Positions 42,015-50,645 of a stretch of 64,000 nucleotides of DNA are shown piece by piece. The notes under the pieces are model-generated. The model did no database searches. It saw only the letters and a list, made by a program, of their open reading frames with translations, and was not told where the DNA came from. The DNA is from Holophagales bacterium (GTDB lineage: Bacteria > Acidobacteriota > Thermoanaerobaculia > UBA5066), in contig JADKBZ010000003.1 in the NCBI GenBank assembly GCA_016714815.1, positions 248,001 through 312,000 of the forward strand, written 5' to 3'. The translations under genes were made by a program, and so were the position numbers. The number at the start of each line of letters is the position of its first letter. The stretch's first letter is position 1.

Positions 42015-42707
42015 ATGCCTGTTAGTCCGCGCATCGTGATGGAGATCCAGAGCACCGGTCGGTGGGAACTCCGTACGTCCGACCTCGCTGACCTGGTGGA
42101 CATCGTCGGCGCTGACGTACTGACCCACTTCGCCACCAGCTTTCTACACGCCGATCGCATCGTCAGCCTCACGACGATGTTTCAACTCTCGCGCGCAGAC
42201 ACACCGGATGGCACCCCTGGCTCACACCGGAACTTCTTTGCCTTTGCGTCCTTTCTCATCGGCTCACTACGCGAACTCGGCGAGGAGCTGAAAGACCTCA
42301 AGTCCGCACTTGTCGCTCGTGACCTCTTCGACGAGTCCGCCTGGGTCGCAGATCTGGAACGCTGGGAACTCTGGGGCCGGGCGAACCGCGTCAACACGGT
42401 CCGCAAGAAGCTGTGCTTCCATACTGATGCACCCATGTTCAAGAAGGGCCTCCTGTCCCTAGCCCAGACTCGCACGGGCAACTTCACGCTCATCCACGGC
42501 TCATCAGGGAAGCTCAGACACGGCTCCTTCGCCTTCGCGTCGGAAACCGCCCTGGAGGGCCTCAAGAAGCAACAGGGCACACTCGAACTCGTCGGGGAGC
42601 CTGCGCAGTACCTCCACGTCACGGCTCCACTGGAGCGCGAGTTCATCCGCATCCTCGAACGGCTCCATCTACGGCCGCTTCTCGTCACAATCCGTACGGG
42701 CGTCTAA
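42015..42707 (+). CDS. Cassette 6: unknown protein
   Basis: This 230-residue soluble protein matches no family known to me. The first 65 residues look alpha/beta (IVMEIQSTGRWELRTSDLAD). The middle is a long helical segment rich in charge (GSLRELGEELKDLKSALVAR). The ATG at 42015 lies 14 bases after the attC core. Its GTC TAA end is within attC 6. Confidence 0.6.
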   Translation: MPVSPRIVMEIQSTGRWELRTSDLADLVDIVGADVLTHFATSFLHADRIVSLTTMFQLSRADTPDGTPGSHRNFFAFASFLIGSLRELGEELKDLKSALVARDLFDESAWVADLERWELWGRANRVNTVRKKLCFHTDAPMFKKGLLSLAQTRTGNFTLIHGSSGKLRHGSFAFASETALEGLKKQQGTLELVGEPAQYLHVTAPLEREFIRILERLHLRPLLVTIRTGV

Positions 42708-42757
42708 CCCGGCATGCAGCGGACTCGCTGCGCTCGCCGCTGATGCCACGGTTAGAC
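42702..42757 (+). other. attC site 6
   Basis: GTCTAAC and GTTAGAC cores with an uninterrupted palindrome. It is one of the few sites here free of insertions. Confidence 0.88.
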
Positions 42758-42789
42758 GCACCGCTCGATCACCTGCGTATCATTCGAGC

Positions 42790-43689
42790 ATGGCTCCCAG
42801 GTCCTCATTCGACCCGACCTACCTAATGGCGTCCAACGCACCACCCCCGCTCGGTTGGCAGGACTATGCCGACGGCCTCCTTGTCGAGTGGCACGCTCTC
42901 CTCTCAACCACTCCACCAGAGCGGGAAATCCACCGCTTTCTCGAACGCCATCCATCGATGGTCCCGGGCGCCTTTACCACGGCTGGCGTCAGCGAGTCCG
43001 GGCACTTCCCCGAACCACCAGGGCTCATCACGGAACCACCGCTCTCAGGCCTTACCCGACGAGTGCCGGATTTCCTCTGGATCGCCGTCGACAGCGCAAC
43101 CATATCGCCTGTACTGATCGAACTCGAGCGACCCGAGAAGCGCTGGTTCACAGCGGCTGGAACTCCCTCCGCAGACTTCACGCAAGCACAGCACCAACTG
43201 GCCGAATGGCGTTCCTGGATGGCCGATCCTACCCATCAGCTGCTCTTTCGGGAGTTCTTCGGGCTTCACGACGACTACTGGCGTCGTCATGCCTTCCGAC
43301 CGATCTACATCCTCATCTATGGTCGACGAGATGAGTTCCTCGAACGCGACGATCTCAATAGGCTGCGCCGAGAACTGGAGCGCCCAGACGAGTTCTACAT
43401 GACCTTCGACAGGCTGGCTCCGCAGCGCAACGCCGCCGAGTTCGTCTGCCTGCGCATCGGCCTACCACGTCAATACCAAGTCGTCACGTGGCCACCGGTC
43501 GCCACCTTCTCCCCGCTTCTGGCAGAGCGCCGCTCACACTTTCTCGGCCTCGCGGAAGCTATCGCGGCTTCGGAACGCCTTTCCGCAGAGCGGCGCCAGT
43601 TCCTTGCGGAACGCCTTCCCTACTGGACTGCTTGGGTCAAAGACCCGCAATCACGCCGAGGCATCGTTCACACCGCCGATCGCGAGTAG
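42790..43689 (+). CDS. Cassette 7: Shedu-like nuclease (DUF4263 family)
   Basis: This 299-residue protein has the Shedu/DUF4263 core. EIHRFLERHPSMVPGAF lies in the N-terminal part. Then come RVPDFLWIAVD and VLIELERPEKRWFTAAG, giving the Asp and Glu of a PD-(D/E)XK nuclease, and DFTQAQHQLAEWRSWM. The lysine expected at ExK is Glu, with a lysine four residues on, a variation I associate with this family but cannot verify here. Shedu proteins cleave phage DNA. It sits in its own cassette, whose attC is split by intron 2. An in-frame ATG at 42826 is an alternative start. Confidence 0.75.
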   Translation: MAPRSSFDPTYLMASNAPPPLGWQDYADGLLVEWHALLSTTPPEREIHRFLERHPSMVPGAFTTAGVSESGHFPEPPGLITEPPLSGLTRRVPDFLWIAVDSATISPVLIELERPEKRWFTAAGTPSADFTQAQHQLAEWRSWMADPTHQLLFREFFGLHDDYWRRHAFRPIYILIYGRRDEFLERDDLNRLRRELERPDEFYMTFDRLAPQRNAAEFVCLRIGLPRQYQVVTWPPVATFSPLLAERRSHFLGLAEAIAASERLSAERRQFLAERLPYWTAWVKDPQSRRGIVHTADRE

Positions 43690-43701
43690 CACTCCGCGGG
43701 C

Positions 43702-43712
43702 GTCTAACCCGG
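43702..43712 (+). other. attC site 7, left part
   Basis: GTCTAACCCGG, the left arm of the site interrupted by intron 2. It continues at 45761-45805. Confidence 0.88.
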
Positions 43713-45760
43713 GTCGGGTAGCCAGGGGAGGTTGCCCTCCCCCAGCTCCCACGGAACCGGACTTGTGGATCTCACATCCGGCTCTTCGGGACACCGGGGT
43801 CGGGGCCGAAGCCCTTATGCCGGTGCCAGGGCTTGCGCCCCCGCAGCTATCCCAGTTCCAGCCCCAGATTGAGCTGTACCGGGGCGAGCTCTCGTGCCCA
43901 CCTCTGTCCGTGCCATGCCGTCAGCGAGAACAGTCCCCGCTTTTCGAAGTATTCGTTTCGAGACTCTTCTGCACCGCCGCAGTTCGGCTCAGGTCCCAGA
44001 GGCGTCGTCGCCCCTCGTAGACCGTTCGCCAGGCCTTCTTCGGTGGACACCCGAGCTTGATGAGTCGGCGCGCGATCGAGCGCTTGCTCCGCCAGTGCTT
44101 CAGCAGCACCGCACGGAGTCGGCGCCTGATGTGGGCATCCAGATTTCGTAGCGTTCGTTCCGCTGTCTCTCCGGTCACGATCCAGAAGAACCCGATCCAG
44201 CCTTTAAGGTACTCGTTCGGCTCCCGCAGCGTCGCCCACAGCGACTGCCCCGGTTCCGTCGCGTCTTGTGGCGGATCTTCTCGTCCACGCGTTCCTTCGA
44301 ACGCTTCGACAAGTCCACCTCCACGGCCCCGTCCTCAGGATCGCGCCTGAGCCGGAACCCTAGAAAGTGCCGCTCCTCTGGTTTCGCCACGGCGCTCTTG
44401 GCCGAGGTTTACCTTCAGCCGAAGCTTGCGCTCGATGAAGTCCCTGACGTTGGCCATCACCCTTTCGCCTGCCCGCTGACTGCGAACATAGATGTTCTGG
44501 TCATCGGCATAGCGCACGAAGCGGTGTCCTCGTCTCGAAAGCTCCCAGTCGAGCTCGTCGAGCACGATGTTCGACAGCAGCGGCGAGAGCGGCCCGCCCT
44601 GTGGGGTCCCCTCTTCCGTCGTCACCACCACTCCGTCCGGCATCACCACTCGCGCTTTCAACATCCGTCGGATCAAGGCGATGAGCCGGTCATCTTTCAC
44701 CAGCTTCCCCAGCCGGGCCAGCAACCGCTCCCAGTGAACCCGATCGAAGAACTTGTCCAGATCCAGGTCCACCACGATCCGTAGCCCTCCTCCAGATGCC
44801 GCTTCGCTTCGGCGATCGCCGTGTGACAGCTCCTGCCCGGCCGGAAACCATGGCTACTCGGGTGAAACGTCGGCTCGTAATGCGGACTGAGCACCTGCGC
44901 CACAGCCTGCTGCACGATCCGATCGATCACGTTCGGGATGCCAAGGCCCCTTTCGCCGCCTCCCGTCTTCCGGGATCCATACCCTCGGATGTCTCCCGGT
45001 CGGTATTCCCCGTCGTCAGTTCGCGGCTCAACACCGGCACGATGGCATCCAGGCGCTGCTGCACCTGCTCCACCGTCTGCCGGTCCGGTCCGGGGCACCG
45101 TCGTTCGACGCCACTTTCCGAAACGCCTCCCTCAGGTTCTCTTCTCGCGCCACCTCCTCGATCGTCATCGCGGTCAGGGCTCTTCCTGTCGTGCTCCTCG
45201 ACTTCGGCACCGCGCGCGGTTGAGGCTGGGGTCGGCCCCTGTCCCTTCCGCCGTCGTCCCCTTTCGGGCTCTCGGCTGTCTCGAGGATCAGTTCAAGCTG
45301 CTCTGCCACTTCTCTGGCCGTGGTCCCCTTCCCTCCCCGTCGGGTCGCCCCAACGGTTGAGGCCGCCTTTCGACGGCTTTGCGGTACAACGAGACCATCC
45401 GACTCTCTCGTCCCTTCGTCATCTCGTCCTTTCGTCCTCGACAACTACCGCCCATCCGAATCGGATGCACGGAGGCCGAGAGGTCTCCCCGGCAAGAACG
45501 CGGAACTTCCCCGGATCACCGTCGTCTCTACTCGTTCCCGCCGACGGATACTGGGCCTGGCATGCTGATGGTCAGCTCACCCACGGGCCACAAGCCTCAC
45601 AGACGCTTCGCTCTACGCTCGGTGCCGGGTTTCACCTCAGGCTTCCATCGGACGCCTTCTCCTCTCGTTGAACAACGCCCCTGCCTCGTCGGTGTTGGGT
45701 TCCCTCCGTCAGGGCCCCAAGAGGACTTCCACCTCCTGTTCCGCGCCATGCCGGGCGCAC
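43713..45760 (-). mobile_element. Group IIC-attC intron, copy 2
   Basis: Same boundaries as copy 1: GTGCG at 45760-45756 on the minus strand, domain V at 43784-43754, and end in AC before the CCGGGTTAGAC exon. It is nearly identical to copies 1 and 3 apart from single-base indels. Confidence 0.92.
43847..45444 (-). pseudogene. ltrA: Group II intron reverse transcriptase, copy 2 (multiple frameshifts)
   Basis: All blocks of the copy 1 protein are present (VVDLDLDKFFDRV, GTPQGGPLSPLLSN, RYADDQNIYV, WRTVYEGRRRLWDLSRTAAV) but are spread over several frames. Breaks are seen near 45090, 44985, 44780, 44405, 44250 and 43970, mostly in G/C runs. It is the most damaged of the four copies in this assembly. 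Confidence 0.85.
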
Positions 45761-45805
45761 CATGCAGCGGACTCGCTGCGCTCGCCGCTGATGCCACGGT
45801 TAGAC
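45761..45805 (+). other. attC site 7, right part
   Basis: The palindrome from CATGCAGCGG to GTTAGAC, completing the site split by intron 2. Confidence 0.88.
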
Positions 45806-45851
45806 GTCCGAGACGACGACGCCCCTCACAATCCCTTCAATAAGGAGGCTC

Positions 45852-46271
45852 ATGTCCGCCACGCCAGGCACGCCACCTCCCCTCTGCACGCTTGATCCTG
45901 CACGGCTCAAGGCAGACGGCTTCACCGAGTCGGGATCGAAGCACTTCTGTGAGACCGTCGAAGACTACGCTGAAAGGTTGCACGAGCGTGCCACACACCT
46001 CGGCGACGTGGACAAAGCGCCGAAGATGACGCGCGAGATTACGCATGAGCATGTCAGGGCGTCTTCGCACTCGATCGCACGATCGTTCGGCAGCCCTCCC
46101 CGCTCCGGCTGGCTGGTCGCGGCGCAGGTCGGCGAATACATCGCTACCGCCACCGCCGGCGTCGGTGGCGGTCATCTCGACAAGCAAGGAGGCATCATTG
46201 CCTTCGGCCTGGGCGTGTCCGTCGCCGTCGTCCTCGTCGTGACGCGGCTCATGAACGGCAAGGCGGAGTAA
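45852..46271 (+). CDS. Cassette 8: small protein with a C-terminal membrane helix
   Basis: This 139-residue protein has a soluble N-terminus (GFTESGSKHFCETVEDYAER) and one or two hydrophobic segments at the C-terminus (VGEYIATATAGVGGG, then IIAFGLGVSVAVVLVVTRL). AAGGAGG at 45842-45848 is a strong ribosome site for the ATG at 45852. It is separated by 2 bp from the next gene, so the two form a two-gene cassette. Function is unknown. Confidence 0.65.
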   Translation: MSATPGTPPPLCTLDPARLKADGFTESGSKHFCETVEDYAERLHERATHLGDVDKAPKMTREITHEHVRASSHSIARSFGSPPRSGWLVAAQVGEYIATATAGVGGGHLDKQGGIIAFGLGVSVAVVLVVTRLMNGKAE

Positions 46272-46273
46272 TC

Positions 46274-46690
46274 ATGCCTTCTACCGATTCACTTCAATAC
46301 ACCGCTGCTGGTCGCGATCGAATGGAACGGTTTCTTGACGACTTGCGAGACCAAGCGGAAAGGGCCATGCGGGAGAAGAAATTTGTACCAGGCGAGACCA
46401 CCGTCGAGATTACCGCGTCCGATATAGAGGAACTGACACGGTCCATGCGTGTGACCTTCCTCGACCGCCACGAACAGCGCTACCTGATGCGCCGAGTCAT
46501 CGTGGACCTGTACCTCGCGCTGGGCTTCTTGACGGTGCTCTGGGGAGTCTTCTACACCGAGGTGCGAAACCTCTTCGCGAATCCCGTTCAATCAGTGCTA
46601 CTGCTCACGGGCGTCGTCATGATGTTGGCAAGTCTCTGGATGCGGCTGTGGATGAAACGTGCCTATCGCAGCCCACGAGGGGACGTCTAA
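46274..46690 (+). CDS. Cassette 8: small two-helix membrane protein
   Basis: This 138-residue protein has a charged N-terminal half (MERFLDDLRDQAERAMREKK) and two transmembrane helices: about 78-95 (VDLYLALGFLTVLWGVFY) and 105-125 (SVLLLTGVVMMLASLWMRLW). Tight coupling to the preceding membrane protein suggests a complex. The stop is the TAA of the attC 8 core. No family is recognised. Confidence 0.62.
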   Translation: MPSTDSLQYTAAGRDRMERFLDDLRDQAERAMREKKFVPGETTVEITASDIEELTRSMRVTFLDRHEQRYLMRRVIVDLYLALGFLTVLWGVFYTEVRNLFANPVQSVLLLTGVVMMLASLWMRLWMKRAYRSPRGDV

Positions 46691-46695
46691 CCCGG
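46685..46695 (+). other. attC site 8, left part
   Basis: GTCTAACCCGG, interrupted by intron 3 and completed at 48748-48793. Confidence 0.88.
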
Positions 46696-48747
46696 GTCGG
46701 GTAGCCAGGGGAGGTTGCCCTCCCCCAGCTCCCACGGAACCGGACTTGTGGATCTCACATCCGGCTCTTCGGGACACCGGGGTCGGGGCCGAAGCCCTTA
46801 TGCCGGTGCCAGGGCTTGCGCCCCCGCAGCTATCCCAGTTCCAGCCCCAGATTGAGCTGTACCAGGGCGAGCTCTCGTGCCCACCTCTGTCCGTGCCATG
46901 CCGTCAGCGAGAACAGTCCCCGCTTTTCGAAGTATTCGTTTCGGAGACTCTTCTGCACCGCCGCAGTTCGGCTCAGGTCCCAGAGGCGTCGTCGCCCCTC
47001 GTAGACCGTTCGCCAGGCCTTCTTCGGTGGACACCCGAGCTTGATGAGTCGGCGCGCGATCGAGCGCTTGCTCCGCCAGTGCTTCAGCAGCACCGCACGG
47101 AGTCGGCGCCTGATGTGGGCATCCAGATTTCGTAGCGTTCGTTCCGCTGTCTCTCCGGTCACGATCCAGAAGAACCCGATCCAGCCTTTAAGGTACTCGT
47201 TCAGCTCCCGCAGCGTCGCCCACAGCGACTGCCCCGGTTCCGTCGCGTCTTGTGGCGGATCTTCTCGTCCACGCGTTCCTTCGAACGCTTCGACAAGTCC
47301 ACCTCCACGGCCCCGTCCTCAGGATCGCGCCTGAGCCGGAACCCTAGAAAGTGCCGCTCCTCTGGTTTCGCCACGGCGCTCTTGGCCAGGTTTACCTTCA
47401 GCCGAAGCTTGCGCTCGATGAAGTCCCTGACGTTGGCCATCACCCTTTCGCCTGCCCGCTGACTGCGAACATAGATGTTCTGGTCATCGGCATAGCGCAC
47501 GAAGCGGTGTCCTCGTCTCGAAAGCTCCCAGTCGAGCTCGTCGAGCACGATGTTCGACAGCAGCGGCGAGAGCGGCCCGCCCTGTGGGGTCCCCTCTTCC
47601 GTCGTCACCACCACTCCGTCCGGCATCACCACTCGCGCTTTCAACATCCGTCGGATCAAGGCGATGAGCCGGTCATCTTTCACCAGCTTCCCCAGCCGGG
47701 CCAGCAACCGCTCCCAGTGAACCCGATCGAAGAACTTGTCCAGATCCAGGTCCACCACGATCCGTAGCCCTCCTCCAGATGCCGCTTCGCTTCGGCGATC
47801 GCCGTGTGACAGCTCCTGCCCGGCCGGAAACCATGGCTACTCGGGTGAAACGTCGGCTCGTAATGCGGACTGAGCACCTGCGCCACAGCCTGCTGCACGA
47901 TCCGATCGATCACGTTCGGGATGCCAAGGCCCCTTTCGCCGCCTCTCCGTCTTCGGGATCCATACCCTCCGGATGTCTCCCGGTCGGTATTCCCCGTCGT
48001 CAGTTCGCGGCTCAACACCGGCACGATGGCATCCAGGCGCTGCTGCACCTGCTCCACCGTCTGCCGGTCCGGTCCCGGGGCACCGTCGTTCGACGCCACT
48101 TTCCGAAACGCCTCCCTCAGGTTCTCTTCTCGCGCCACCTCCTCGATCGTCATCGCGGTCAGGGCTCTTCCTGTCGTGCTCCTCGACTTCGGCACCGCGC
48201 GCGGTTGAGGCTGGGGTCGGCCCCTGTCCCTTCCGCCGTCGTCCCCTTTCGGGCTCTCGGCTGTCTCGAGGATCAGTTCAAGCTGCTCTGCCACTTCTCT
48301 GGCCGTGGTCCCTTCCCTCCCCGTCGGGTCGCCCCAACGGTTGAGGCCGCCTTTCGACGGCTTTGCGGTACAACGAGACCATCCGACTCCTCTCGTCCCT
48401 TCGTCATCTCGTCCTTTCGTCCTCGACAACTACCGCCCATCCGAATCGGATGCACGGAGGCCGAGAGGTCTCCCGGGTAAGAACGCGGAACTTCCCCCGG
48501 ATCACCGTCGTCTCTACTCGTTCCCGCCGACGGATACTGGGCCTGGCATGCTGATGGTCAGCTCACCCACGGGCCACAAGCCTCACAGACGCTTCGCTCT
48601 ACGCTCGGTGCCGGGTTTCACCTCAGGCTTCCATCGGACGCCTTCTCCTCTCGTTGAACAACGCCCCTGCCTCGTCGGTGTTGGGTTCCCTCCGTCAGGG
48701 CCCCAAGAGGACTTCCACCTCCTGTTCCGCGCCCATGCCGGGCGCAC
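46696..48747 (-). mobile_element. Group IIC-attC intron, copy 3
   Basis: GTGCG start at 48747-48743 on the minus strand, domain V at 46767-46737, and end in AC at 46696. Insertion point and orientation are identical to the other copies. Confidence 0.92.
46830..48429 (-). pseudogene. ltrA: Group II intron reverse transcriptase, copy 3 (frameshifted)
   Basis: The N-terminal RT0 to RT2 blocks read through in one frame (two compensating shifts near 47995 and 47945) as far as HLEEGYG. One missing G near 47762 then shifts VVDLDLDKFF into another frame. That frame is open through RYADDQNIYV and LAKSAVAKPEERHF to about 47230, where a C-run difference breaks it again. The C-terminal block ends in NLGLELG as in copy 4. 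Confidence 0.86.
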
Positions 48748-48793
48748 CATGCAGCGGACTTCGCTGCGCTCGCCGCTGATGCTACGGTTAGGT
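48748..48793 (+). other. attC site 8, right part
   Basis: The palindrome with one extra T in the arm (GGACTTCGC) and the GTTAGGT core. Confidence 0.86.
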
Positions 48794-48819
48794 GGCCCTA
48801 TCATTAGCGGCTCGTCACG

Positions 48820-49989
48820 ATGAAGACTCTCCCGTTCTCGGAGCGAAAGCTCGCCGACCTCGCCCGCCTCAGCCGGCACTTCAACGTTTTCCCCCTGTTC
48901 TTCCCACACGTTCGCCAGGACCGTTCCCCCGCCCCCGTGGCCGAACTCCTCGATGAGCTCGTGAAAGAGGGCGCTGATCTGGTTGGCCTGCTGACTGTCG
49001 AGGAGTGTCGCGCTCTACTCGGCTCGCTCCGTTCCGGTATTCGCCTCTATGTTGATGACTGCGAGAGGCGGACCTCCCAGGAGCGTGAACGAATAGCTCT
49101 GTACTGTCTCGTTGACGCAGTCCAGCGCATCTACGTGTCCTACCGGGACGTCGTTCTTGCGGAGCCGGCCACCGGGCTCGTAATGAAGACATTCCCCGAG
49201 CTCGAGCCGCTCTTTGACAAGGACGGGCTTCTCGTTCTCGATAGCCGCTTCATCCTTCACGACGGCGGCATTCAATACAGGGACCACATTCTCCACTACC
49301 ACCAGTGTCTGAGAAGGGGCTTCAGCGCGAACCCGAACTTCACGTTCCTTTATCGGTTCGCGGACTACAGGGCCACTGGGCCTTCTGAGAACTCCTTTCG
49401 CATCGCAATCGACCACGATCGCCTGATGCCGCTTGCTGCGTTTCGGCACCTGATTGAATGTGATGGCTGGTACGGTCCACGCTTCGATCCATCGCGACTC
49501 GACGATCTGAATGCGGTTGGCCTCACCATTCACAGGCCGCACCCCGACGCTCACCTCGGCGCGAACTACAAACTGGAACGCACGGAGTTCTATTGGAGCG
49601 TCTCAGACGCCATCAAGACCTTCGAGGCCGAGGAGCTGTCGTCTGCGGAGTTCACATTTGACCAGTACAACCTGAATCGCTACGTCCATAGCGAGCGCGA
49701 CACCGTAGAGAGGACCTTTCGGCACGTCGATGGCGCTGTGAAAGTCTACCTTTCGGCGGAGTACTCCGACCGCCTCCGAACCCAGATGCCGACGGAGGCG
49801 AAGTCCTACCGCAAGATCAAGTTGTGGCGTATAGACGGGACGGTGGCGCTCTCGGATTGGCTTGATCTCGTGAACTGCTTTTATAAGGGCAACGAGATGA
49901 TCCTCGAGTACTTCGACCCTGAGCAGTACAGTGCTCTGGTCGAAGAGCGCCTGGCATGGCGACACCCGCAGCCCGTGGAGGGGCCGTAG
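48820..49989 (+). CDS. Cassette 9: large unknown protein
   Basis: This 389-residue protein is predicted soluble and has no family known to me. The N-terminal 100 residues are helical (LSRHFNVFPLFFPHVRQDRS). The middle has histidine-rich stretches (LHDGGIQYRDHILHYHQCLR, HRPHPDAHLG). The C-terminal third is alpha/beta. The absence of membrane segments sets it apart from many neighbours. It stops 41 bases before attC 9. Confidence 0.6.
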   Translation: MKTLPFSERKLADLARLSRHFNVFPLFFPHVRQDRSPAPVAELLDELVKEGADLVGLLTVEECRALLGSLRSGIRLYVDDCERRTSQERERIALYCLVDAVQRIYVSYRDVVLAEPATGLVMKTFPELEPLFDKDGLLVLDSRFILHDGGIQYRDHILHYHQCLRRGFSANPNFTFLYRFADYRATGPSENSFRIAIDHDRLMPLAAFRHLIECDGWYGPRFDPSRLDDLNAVGLTIHRPHPDAHLGANYKLERTEFYWSVSDAIKTFEAEELSSAEFTFDQYNLNRYVHSERDTVERTFRHVDGAVKVYLSAEYSDRLRTQMPTEAKSYRKIKLWRIDGTVALSDWLDLVNCFYKGNEMILEYFDPEQYSALVEERLAWRHPQPVEGP

Positions 49990-50030
49990 CAGCAAGCGGC
50001 CAGGCGTTTCTCCTCGTGCTGTCCGGGCCC

Positions 50031-50087
50031 ACCTAACACGGCATGCAGCGGACTTCGCTTCGCTCGCCGCTGATGCTACGGTTAGGC
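50031..50087 (+). other. attC site 9
   Basis: ACCTAAC and GTTAGGC cores with the standard palindrome plus one extra T (GGACTTCGC). Confidence 0.87.
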
Positions 50088-50633
50088 AACGGCACTCCGG
50101 CTTCAGTGGCGGTTCTCAGATCTCCATGGTGAGCGAAGCACCGGACCATCCGACGGTCTCGACCCCACCTCCCCCACGACCGAGGCTCTCGAACACGCTC
50201 GTCAGGACGGCTAATCTTCCCACCGCATCCTTCGCTCTCAGACTGCGACACACCGTCCACGGCCGCCGGGCACGGCGCACCGGTCTCCTCAGCAGTATGC
50301 GTCCCACCGGCCTTCACAACGGGTCGGCATGCTGCACGGGGCCCGGCACAAGGGCGCTCCAGCTGCCTCGCTCCCCGCAACGCCCGTCGTTGCCATTTCA
50401 GCCTTTCCGCCGGTTCTGCACGGGGGGAGCGCTGCTCCCCCCGCGAGCCCCCCTCGCGGACCGGTTTCAGAAGTGCGCACCTCTCCGTCGGCATCCCCCT
50501 TCCGAGAAGCCGCCAGGACCAACCGTGCCCTTTCCTCGCACCGCGGTCAGTTTCCCGCCACTCAACCTCCGGACTGCCCAGGTCGCCTTCGCGTCGGTGC
50601 GGGGTTCAACTTCTCACTCGTCCTTGCTCCGTC
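50088..50633 (+). other. Cassette 10: no convincing gene
   Basis: These 546 bases between attC 9 and attC 10 hold no open frame with protein-like composition on either strand. A perfect 9-bp hairpin (GGGGGGAGC, loop GCT) lies at 50422-50442, followed by another C/G-rich block. It may be a non-coding cassette or a decayed gene. Confidence 0.5.
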
Positions 50634-50645
50634 GCCTAACCCGAG
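50634..50645 (+). other. attC site 10, left part
   Basis: GCCTAACCCGAG, slightly different from the usual CCCGG arm, interrupted by intron 4. It continues at 52703-52747. Confidence 0.82.
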
